64,000 bases of DNA from Microdochium bolleyi. Lineage: Eukaryota; Ascomycota; Sordariomycetes; Xylariales; Microdochiaceae. The position numbers and the translations under genes are program-made. Location: assembly GCA_001566295.1 (NCBI GenBank), contig KQ964245.1, positions 3,725,524 to 3,789,523 of the forward strand, written 5' to 3'. Shown here one piece after another: positions 56,229 through 64,000 of the stretch. The notes beneath the pieces are model-generated. The model saw only the letters and a program-made list of their open reading frames with translations, searched no databases and had not been told where the DNA came from. The stretch's first letter is position 1; each line of letters starts with the position of its first letter.

Positions 56229-57344
56229 ATGGACGTCGTCCTCGAGATCGCCGACACCTTTGTCGGTGACTATGCCTTCGCCTGGGCGAATCCCGCCCGT
56301 CCGGCGCCCTACGACTTCCCGAACCAGGTCAACCAGACCTCCCAGGTCTTCTCGACATGGACCTACAAGCCCTCGAGCATCTACTTCTCCCTCGAGCCCT
56401 CCCAGTATGCCTACATGAGCGCCTGGGACCGCGAAAACGTCTACCGACAGGCCATCTCCCTGTTTCTCATCACATGGTATGCACGCTCCCGCACCCTTCG
56501 AGTCTGCTTCCTGCTCCTCCGAGTACGCGACTACGGCTAACACTGCTCTGATTTCAGGATCTTCGGCACCATCCTCTACTTCGTCTTCTCCACGCTTTCG
56601 TACTACACCATCTACGACCACAAGCAAATGGCCCATCCCAAGTTCCTCAGGAATCAGGTCAAGCTTGAGATGTGGCAGGCCATGACTTCGGTCCCCGCCA
56701 TGTCCCTGCTCACGACGCCCTGCTGGCTCCTCGAGGTTCGCGGCTACACCAAGCTTTACGGCACGTCTGCTGAGGGCCCTGGCGTCTGGTACGACTATCT
56801 GCAGCTTCCGCTCTTCCTCCTGGTGACCGACGCCTGCATCTATCTGATTCACCGCGGCCTCCACCACCCTCTGGTCTACAAGCACCTCCACAAGCCTCAC
56901 CACAAGTGGATCGTCCCCACGCCCTTCGCCTCGTACGCCTTCCACCCCGTTGACGGCTTCCTCCAGTCGGTCCCATACCACGTATTCCCCATGGTTTTCC
57001 CGCTCAACAAGTACGCGTCCGTCTTCCTCTTCGTCTTTGTCAACTTCTGGACCATCCTCATCCACGACGGCGAGTACATGGCCAACAGCCCCATCATCAA
57101 CGGCGCCGCCTGCCACACCCTCCACCACCTGTACTTCAACTACAACTATGGCCAGTACACCACTCTCTGGGATCGTCTGGGCGGCAGCTACCGCCAGCCC
57201 GATGAGGCCCTCTTCCAGAAGGAGGCCAAGCTCAGCGCCACCGAGTGGCAGAAGCAGACCGCCGAGATGGAGAAGATTGTCAAGGAGGTCGAGGGCGAGG
57301 ATGATCGCACCTACGACCCGCTTGACGCCAAGAAGACCAACTAA
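56229..57344 (+). CDS. ERG3: C-5 sterol desaturase (ERG3)
   Basis: Two exons (56229-56476, 56558-57344) give 344 residues. ERG3 is an ER di-iron enzyme that introduces the C5(6) double bond into episterol during ergosterol synthesis. The fatty acid hydroxylase superfamily His boxes are present: HRGLHH (~180), HKPHH (~195) and HTLHH (~268); an additional conserved stretch is 'VDGFLQSVPYHVFPMVFPLN'. Hydrophobic helices precede the first box ('IFGTILYFVFSTLSYY', 'LLTTPCWLLE', 'YLQLPLFLLVTDACIYLI') and follow the second ('ASVFLFVFVNFWTILI'). The N-terminal 'WANPARPAPYDFPNQ' block is also seen in other filamentous ascomycete ERG3 proteins. Start ATG 56229 is in an accaccATGG context. Confidence 0.94.
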
Positions 57345-58797
57345 GCCGCTCCTGCTTGGGAGCTCCTTTGGGGCAGTCTGGTTTGTGCCAGGCACTACTT
57401 ATTCGCCAACGTGCCCACCATGCGCGGATGACCAAATTTTTTGTATATACTTGAAGGATGTGATGTCTTGCGGATCGCCAAGCTGGGCTCAACCGCTGCG
57501 AGACAAGGTTCGAAAGTGCTTCGACCTTGGTCTCGTGGCAACCCTCCGAATTGCCACCACGGCGGGTCAAGAATCCCCACGCAGAAGCCTGCGCCAGATC
57601 GAACGAGATGTCTTCATGAACGACAAACGCTAGAGCCGAACGAACCTCGGGAAACTGTATAGAATAATGATAATAGTCGAATCTTACTTGCTTATAATCC
57701 TACCCGCTTGCATTTGCGTCCCTAGTGCCTTTAGTGGGATGTGTCTTTTCGGGATGACCTCATCGGCTACAGATTTATAGATTTACGCGTGTCCAGAGAG
57801 AAGACGACGATATATTTGCGCCGAAGGGCTGAGCACGGCACGGAACGGGACTTGTCCTCCCCCGCGCTCGACGGGAGCCTATATGCACACACCGACTTCC
57901 AAAACTGCTATCCGGCTCCGATCAGTCCAGCCGCAGTCTGCCATAGAGCTCCCATTCCATTCTGGTTGCGCCGACATATGTGAGGTCTCCATTGATTCTT
58001 TTTCTTGCCTTGCTTGCTTGCTTCACTCTTTCCGGGGCGAGGAGATATCGTTTTACTGTCAGAAGTTATACAGGCTGATCAGCCCATGGTCACAGCGGCG
58101 TAGCATGCATGGGCACCACCAAGCGAGAGATTGAGGGAGGAACATTTGATCGAAGTACGCTAATTCGTGCCCAGCATCAGTCAGCGAGGATGGCGCCAAT
58201 CGTGCTGATCATCTTCCCAGCCATGGTAGATCCTCGTGTGTTAAGGTACGATCGGCATCTTGGGAAAGGGGGATAGAGTCAAGTCTGTAACAGACATTTG
58301 TATTACGCTGGTAAGTACTAGCGATCTGTCCGCGCCGTGAATGAGCACCATGCGCCGTAAACGCCTGCACAAAGCACCACCAAAAAAAACCAAAAGAAAC
58401 AAAGGAAAGGTATCGATAGAGACAGCTGGGGATTTGCTGGAACAAAAGTGACCGATAGGTCCAAACAGAAGATAGAAAGTTAAAACCTCCAGTAAGTGGT
58501 ATGATGGTGACAAGAAAGAACTCGTGTGTGTGTGGGTGTGTAAGGGTGGCCTGGAAGAAGAATCCGTCCCGTACAGGACGATGCAGAGATTATGAGGTGC
58601 TAGAATGCCAAAAGGGGTGCGGCTCGAGGGTCCAGCCTCGCGGTATTGCTGTTCGCATGCTAAAATGGAGAAAAATAAGAAGTGAGGATCCGAGGTCCTG
58701 ATGGCGTCGTGGTCCTTCTGTCAGGATGGTGTCCCATAGGCATAGAAGCGACGGATGCCCTTCATGTGCCAGCTAAGAGCATCAACACTATGTAGCC
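57345..58797. other. Convergent intergenic region
   Basis: About 1.45 kb between ERG3 and the small membrane protein; T-rich and A-rich stretches typical of 3' UTRs, no gene supported. Confidence 0.6.
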
Positions 58798-59232
58798 TCA
58801 CGAGAAGCTGACAAACTTCGGATCCCTCGGCCGCCCATCAGGCCCAATGTTATTCTGGCTGAAACGCTGCTCCATGTACACCCTGCGCGCCTCGTCGAAC
58901 CGCATCCTCCGCTTCTTCATGATCTTGAGGATCTCGGCTTTCGCGGCATCGTCGAGCCCGGCGCGCGAGTCGCCCGAGTCCACATTGCCAGCGAGGCTAA
59001 ACGTGTCGCTCGAGAGGCCGGCCTCGATGTCGCCGCTGAAACTAGATGGAAGGCGCTGGTAAAGGACCGAGTTGGTGAAAGAGGACGGCAGACGCTCGTA
59101 GAGGATCGAGCCCGGCCGCGGGAGGCCGATGTAGACCTCGGGCATGAGGTGCAGCCATTGCCGGCGAGTGATGTAGAGGGCGGTGCCTGAGGTCAGGACC
59201 ACGAAGACGAGAAAAAAGAGCACGTAGCCCAT
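58798..59232 (-). CDS. Small single-pass membrane protein, unrecognised
   Basis: Single exon, 144 residues, ATG at 59232. An N-terminal hydrophobic helix ('YVLFFLVFVVLTSGTALYI', residues ~3-21) followed by TRRQW suggests a signal anchor with the rest in the cytosol by the positive-inside rule. Residues ~44-66 contain two copies of Leu-Tyr-x-Arg-Leu-Pro-Ser-Ser-Phe. The C-terminal part ('AKAEILKIMKKRRMRFDEAR', 'YMEQRFSQNNIGPDGRPRDP') is a basic amphipathic helix plus a polar tail. I recognise no named family; the C-terminal 'FDEARR.YMEQRF..N.I..DG.P.DPK' pattern looks like a conserved fungal hypothetical protein. Divergent from eL28. Confidence 0.75.
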   Translation of the reverse strand: MGYVLFFLVFVVLTSGTALYITRRQWLHLMPEVYIGLPRPGSILYERLPSSFTNSVLYQRLPSSFSGDIEAGLSSDTFSLAGNVDSGDSRAGLDDAAKAEILKIMKKRRMRFDEARRVYMEQRFSQNNIGPDGRPRDPKFVSFS

Positions 59233-60104
59233 TGTTGATGGTGCCGCTGGCGACGTAAGGATTCGCTGGTCGTGGGATGCGCCGAAATCAGATTTACGCT
59301 GGCGCCTTGGCCTAGGGGTGTAGAGTTGTGCAGGCGAGTCTGAGATCCGTTGCGTGTTTGATTTGGAGATAGAGAGAGAGAGAGAGAGAGAGCGGCGCGA
59401 AGTGTCATGCGCCGCTTGGATCGTTGATGCGAAAGATTGACCTGTTGACCAGTCCAGGTGTCCAGGGATGCTTGGTGAACACGCAAGAGAGGTGGAGACG
59501 AGACAGCTGAGGCGGATGTGTCGGGCGCTGACGTTCTTGGCACTTTCAAGTCAGGGTCCGACGTGCCGGCGCCTCAAGCATAGCCTTGGTGGTCAAGGGT
59601 TACATACGTGTGCGAGGCAGCAAGGTCATAGACGTAGTGAAACCGGGCAATGTCGTGCTGCATCTAGAGCTACGACACCAGCACAACTGATCTTAGAGTT
59701 GAGTCGTCGGGCGGTCCTTATTGACAGCCCGTCGCCGCCTCTGAGCTTCCGGTGTTGCTTGCAAGGGGCCATGAGGAGGGCCTACGCAATGCGATCCACG
59801 AAGCATGTGGTTAAGGTGGAGCCCAGGCTGAGCTGAGACCCGTAACCAGGGGAAAAGCTGCGCCACACAGTCCGGCGGGCGACGGAGCGCCCTTCCTCCA
59901 ATGTGCCAGTTCCAAGTGAGGGCAGCCACAATCGAGATAAGATAGAGAGTGCACTAGTACTGATTGGGCGATTTTAGCGATTGCTCACACACTTTGTGGT
60001 GGGCTGTCTCGAAATGGCGACCGTCAGTGAAGGCGAGCCAAGCGTGAACAGACCTTAGCACTTTGTACAATCCAACGTTAAACGCCTCGACGACATATAT
60101 CAAA
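59233..60104. promoter_or_regulatory. Divergent promoter region with GA repeat
   Basis: About 870 bp between the small membrane protein and eL28. An (AG)11 dinucleotide run lies at 59371-59392, in the leader or promoter of the minus-strand gene. Confidence 0.5.
59371..59392. repeat. (AG)11 microsatellite
   Basis: Perfect AG dinucleotide run of 22 nt. Confidence 0.9.
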
Positions 60105-60879
60105 ATGGCCTCCGCTGATCTTGTTTGGGAGATTGTCCGTACGTCAGACCCGCGCAAACCCCGGAATCCGACGACTTCGAGAACGACAATGCGACAGAAA
60201 TGCTGACGGAAATCTTGTCTGGTGGCTTATAGGCAACCAGAACTCTTACCTCGTCAAGAGGAAGAATGGCGGTGGTGTTCAGTTCTCTCGTGACCCTCTC
60301 AACCTTACCAACAAGCACAGCCGCAAGGTTCGTAGACCCAATGGCCGAGATCTACCGAGGGCATACAATGCTAACGAATAACCACAGTATGCCGGTTTCG
60401 TGAACGACAAGGTACGAAAGCTCCACCAGGGCAGCCTCTCATGATGCGACTCGACGACAAATATAGCGCCAGAACATCCATGATTGACAATTGAGATACA
60501 GGCCATTGGCGTTGTCCCCAACGAGAAGGGTGGTGTCAAGATCATCAGCAAGAAGGCTGCCGATGTTCAGAAGCCTGCCAAGTGCACCACCGAGACCCAG
60601 TACCGTGGTGGCAAGACCTCGCGCAGGTGAGAATCCACGCGCCCAAGAGACTCATAACAGCATAATGTAGCAGCAGACTGACACGAGATATTTGTTTGCG
60701 TCTTCAGCACCTACAAGGCTGTTGCCAACCAGACCGCCAAGAACGGCTACCGCCCCGACCTCCGCGCCGCTGCCGTCTCCCGCGCGTCTGCCCTCCTCCA
60801 GTCCCAGCGCGAGAAGAAGCCTGTGCCCGAGAAGAAGACCCGTGGCAAGAAGGCCGCTGCCGCTGCCGAGTCCTCGTAA
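60105..60879 (+). CDS. 60S ribosomal protein eL28
   Basis: Five exons (60105-60138, 60233-60327, 60388-60411, 60502-60626, 60708-60879) give 149 residues, normal for eL28 (human RPL28; absent in S. cerevisiae, so not yeast Rpl28). Family segments: 'SADLVWEIVRNQNSYLVKR', 'FSRDPLNLTNKHSRKYAGF', 'AIGVVPNEKGGVKIISKK', 'STYKAVANQTAKNGYRPDLR', 'RASALLQSQREKK', and a Lys/Ala-rich tail ending ESS. Exon 3 is only 24 nt (YAGFVNDK). The first exon holds 11 codons plus one base. All introns are 60-94 nt with clean GT-AG ends; none shows C/D snoRNA boxes. A GA-rich run (60895-60909) follows the stop. Confidence 0.95.
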
Positions 60880-62775
60880 ACACGCCACCTCCACGAGAGA
60901 GAGAGAGAGTGTTGTATCTATGATGGAGCCGGAAACAATGGGCTGGTATTGCTGGGACACGGATCTGACGCGCGCCGCAGCCCAATTCAAAGAAAGGCCA
61001 GCATGCGACACGAAGGACCGGCCCAGCTGTTAGTCAAGCAAAATAACGAACTTTTCAAAAAAGTCAACGTAGACGTGAACGTCTGCTGACTACCAGGAGA
61101 CTGCATCCATGCTCGAAGTGCTTCGATTGATTCCGACCATGTCGAGGCGGAAAGCTTGATGTTCGGCCAGACGCGTTGCTCGACGGAGGGCATTTGGATT
61201 GATGGCAGCTTGTGATGTGCCACCTTGTCGCCCAGGACGACAGCCTTACAGCCTCTGCAATGCTAGCAACGGCACCTCGAATCATGCCGCCGATGCTGTG
61301 CTAGAAACCAAGAGCCCTCGAATCTACAACTGCCTGGCACGCGGAGACGTGCTCGGAGCTCGGAGATGAGGTCTCATAGCATCGTTCCTCGCCGTCACAA
61401 GCGCGCACGCGTCCGATCGCGCCCGAGGCTCCCGGCCAACCTCGGGGCGCCACAGACGGGACAGTGGGCGACCATCCCGGGCACTAGAACTCGGCATCGA
61501 ACTCTGGCATATGACGTCTTGCTAGCTACGGTATGACCCGGGTCAATAGCCATGGCCACGACAATTTGACGGTCGGTGACCGGCTGACTGGCCCATGATG
61601 CGCCGTTGGCTCCATCGTCACAAGCTATCCGGCAAGATCGCACGGCCCGGAGGTGTCCGAGCTCATGTCAGTGCTGCACGTTAATTGGCTGCATTGCGTT
61701 GAATATCCATGGATTCGGCAATGAATCCCAGTCCTAGAGTCGACCTGACCTGCCAACTACTGCCCATGTCCCCGTCATCCGTCGAGGCTTATGACTCTAT
61801 GATCGCGGCGAGTACTAGTTCTGGATGGCGTGTGCATCAAGGTACTCAGTACAAACGTAGGCGCTTGGTGTTGGCCGTTGAAACGCACACATGTTTTAGC
61901 CGCGACGGTGCGACACGGGGACCGGCAGACCCTGGAAGAGAGCAACTTCCGTGTACATTGGGGGACCGCCGGTGGGGCTCACCGCGGCCGGGCTACCCCG
62001 CTCAACAGGAGGGCAAGAAGCAGCGAGCCGCAGGTGGAGGGGCAGATGCCAGTGCAGGTCTGGAGCAACCGCCATCGAGGAGGGGTAGCTCCCTGCAGCA
62101 ATGTACGCGACATCGCAGTCCGGCCGTCGCGACTTGCTTTGGCGTCCCTCTTGTTGGGCGGAACATTGATACGGCAGACTACACTGCTTCGACCCGTAGG
62201 CGCAGGCTAGAGCCAAAGTAGAGGACCTCATGCATGCCCAGCAGGATGTCGTACAATCGTACCCCGGGTGGATGGTGCAATCGTCGTTTGTCACCAGCCA
62301 CTGCCGTTGGATTATCCCGCCGTCTAGTCCCATGGAGAAATAAAACAACCCGTTCCCCAGCCATCCTCCGCGGTACTTCTCTCCTTCTCCTACCCTCCAC
62401 ACTTTCCCAGTGACAAGCAAGATTCCAGAGAAAGCTCCTGAACGATCCCCATGTAAGTATTGCCTGCTGCAACAGCACATGGATCCTCGATGGACCATTT
62501 GCTTGTGATGCCCCGGCATCCTCGGAGCTTCCGACCCCCGGGCGTGGTAGCTCGGCCTGACCCCAACATTCGTGGACCCGCCAGGTCGTGCCTGCCTGAG
62601 CTGCCACTCTTCACGTCGACCTCAGACCCCTCTTTCCTCCGAGACTTCTCCTGGAACAAACCTCTTCCCAAGACATCTCGGTTTCCACTTAGCTGACGCT
62701 TCTCCAGCTCTGTTCAGCTCTCTGTACCCGCCCTCTTCGACTCATTCTACCACCAAACCCTTAATACCAGTCAAG
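60880..62775. other. Intergenic region upstream of malate dehydrogenase
   Basis: About 1.9 kb. No supportable gene; the last ~150 bp are C/T-rich and probably the MDH leader. Confidence 0.55.
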
Positions 62776-64000
62776 ATGGTCAAGGCCGGTAAGTCGTCAC
62801 AGACACCATGCTTCAAGCCCCACGACGCTTCTTGCCGCTGACAAGCCCTCGACTCCTTAGTTGTTGCCGGTGCTGCTGGCGGCATTGGACAGCCTCTGTC
62901 CCTGCTGCTCAAGCTCAACCCCCTCATCGACGAGCTCGCTCTCTACGATGTCGTCAACACCCCTGGTGTTGCCACTGACCTCTCCCACATCTCCACCACT
63001 GCCGTAAGCAAGCCCACGTCCGAGCCAATGCCACAAGCCCATGGCCTGCGTCCTCATGGTCTCTTGTAAGCTGAGACATGCAACAGAAAGTCACTGGCTA
63101 CCTCCCTAAGGATGAGGGTGGCAAGGCTGCCTTCAAGGATGCCGATATCATCGTCATCCCCGCTGGCGTACCAAGTAAGTCATCGTCCCAAGAGCTTCAC
63201 AAACTTGTTGGCCACCGCTAACGACCACTCCAGGAAAGCCCGGCATGACCCGTGACGACCTGTTCAACATCAACGCCGGTATCGTCAAGGGCCTCATCGA
63301 GATCGCCGCCGAGGTTGCCCCCAAGGCCTTCATCCTCGTCATCTCCAACCCTGTCAACTCGACCGTCGCCATCGCCGCCGAGGTCCTCAAGGCCAAGGGT
63401 GTCTTTGACCCCAAGAAGCTCTTTGGTGTCACCACTCTCGACATTGTCCGTGCCGAGACCTTCGTCGCCGAGATCGTGGGTGAGAAGAAGGGCGAGGACT
63501 TGACCATCCCCGTCATTGGTGGCCACTCTGGCGAGACCATTGTTCCTATCTTCAGCCAGATCTCATCGGGTGCCAAGATCCCCGACGACAAGTACGACGC
63601 GCTCGTCAACCGTGTCCAGTTCGGTGGCGATGAGGTCGTCAAGGCCAAGGACGGTGCTGGCTCCGCTACCCTGTCCATGGCTTACGCCGGATACCGGTCA
63701 GTTTACTCAGCCATATCCATGAACACTTACAAAAGGCTCACATCGTGTATATAGCTTTGCCGAGAAAGTTCTCAAGGCCGCGAAGGGCGAAAAGGGTCTT
63801 GTCGAGCCCAGCTACGTCTACCTGCCCGGTGTTCCCGGCGGCGAGGCCATCGCCAAGGAGACTGGTGTCGACTTCTTCTCCGTTCCTGTCGAGCTTGGCG
63901 TAAGAGATGACCCAAACCTCAAGCTCTGTGACGAACCCCCTACTGACACGATCACAGGTCAACGGCGTCGAGAAGGTCACCAACCCCCTTACTGGCATCA
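62776..64000 (+). CDS. NAD-dependent malate dehydrogenase (partial, runs off the window)
   Basis: Six exons visible: 62776-62788, 62861-63003, 63087-63174, 63234-63696, 63755-63899, 63958-64000 (cut). About 298 residues of an expected ~330. Catalyses malate/oxaloacetate interconversion. The Rossmann motif is GAAGGIGQ near the N-terminus; then 'LYDVVNTPGVATDLSHI', the catalytic-loop 'PRKPGMTRDDLFN', NPVNS, 'GVTTLDIVRAETFVAE', and the active-site His in 'IGGHSGETIVP'. The protein starts MVKAVVAGAAGG with no presequence, so the cytosolic/peroxisomal isoform is more likely than the mitochondrial one. Exon 1 is only 13 nt. All junctions keep frame (phases 1, 0, 1, 2, 0). Confidence 0.94.

Noticed and set aside
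61896..62519. 207-residue minus-strand frame upstream of malate dehydrogenase
   Set aside because: Cys/Ser/Gly-biased without domain; no splice or start support, and it overlaps the MDH promoter.
1..64000. Secondary-metabolite cluster, transposon or RIP-mutated island
   Set aside because: All recognised genes are housekeeping types, and I saw no transposase, reverse transcriptase, terminal repeats or long AT-rich TpA-heavy block.

Overview
The window is nuclear DNA of a filamentous ascomycete (Pezizomycotina, most likely a Sordariomycete). Genes are split by many short GT-AG introns (mostly 50-240 bp), coding DNA is moderately GC-rich, and the protein set is typical: an RCO-1/Tup1 corepressor of 604 residues, an MSS51-type translational activator, eL28 (absent from Saccharomyces), and large glutamine tracts. 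I see no bacterial or viral genes, no intact transposon and no convincing tRNA. Exon junctions were placed by hand from splice consensus, frame continuity and recalled family sequence, so start codons and rare introns remain the least certain points.

Layout, left to right. 0.9-2.9 kb: an AlkB-like dioxygenase (ALKBH6 type) convergent, 20 bp apart, with a polyprenal/steroid-reductase family protein (DFG10/SRD5A3). 4.5-6.5 kb: DRG-family GTPase Rbg1/DRG1 with two 21-nt micro-exons. 6.5-12.8 kb: a 6-kb stretch without a supportable gene, holding a 34-nt poly-C run and paired palindromes. 12.8-14.7 kb: a CENP-B-type helix-turn-helix protein. 15.3-18.6 kb (minus): a PXA-domain membrane protein with an unusual 1.1-kb intron. 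19.3-20.9 kb (minus): MSS51. 21.7-25.8 kb: splicing factor RSE1/SF3B3, whose second intron carries a box C/D snoRNA. 26-26.9 kb (minus): an intracellular zinc-finger/LysM/UBA-like protein.

27.9-32.2 kb: Sip3/Lam-type BAR-PH-GRAM-VASt sterol-transfer protein. 33.7-36.2 kb: DUF3074 (START-like) protein with a coiled-coil tail. 36.5-41.6 kb (minus): Trm732/THADA in seven exons, divergent from TIM23 (42.7-43.5 kb). 45.2-46.9 kb: a 60-residue Cys/Trp-rich microprotein just upstream of an unrecognised Pro-rich protein that has a GC-AG intron. 48.0-49.3 kb: RNase MRP subunit Rmp1. 52.2-54.3 kb: RCO-1/Tup1, with a decayed tandem duplication over its stop codon. 56.2-57.3 kb: ERG3 C-5 sterol desaturase. 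58.8-59.2 kb (minus): a small single-pass membrane protein. 60.1-60.9 kb: ribosomal protein eL28. 62.8 kb to the right edge: malate dehydrogenase, cut by the window.

The genes form no biosynthetic cluster; this is ordinary housekeeping chromosome. Themes recur: RNA processing and translation (RSE1, its intronic snoRNA, Rmp1, Trm732, Rbg1, eL28, MSS51), mitochondria (TIM23, MSS51), and membrane lipids (ERG3, Sip3, DUF3074, PXA, polyprenal reductase). The most notable observation is the intronic snoRNA. Its 12-nt guide matches the 18S rRNA segment before the 530 loop and, by the D-box+5 rule, points to the nucleotide equivalent to yeast A541, the snR41 target.
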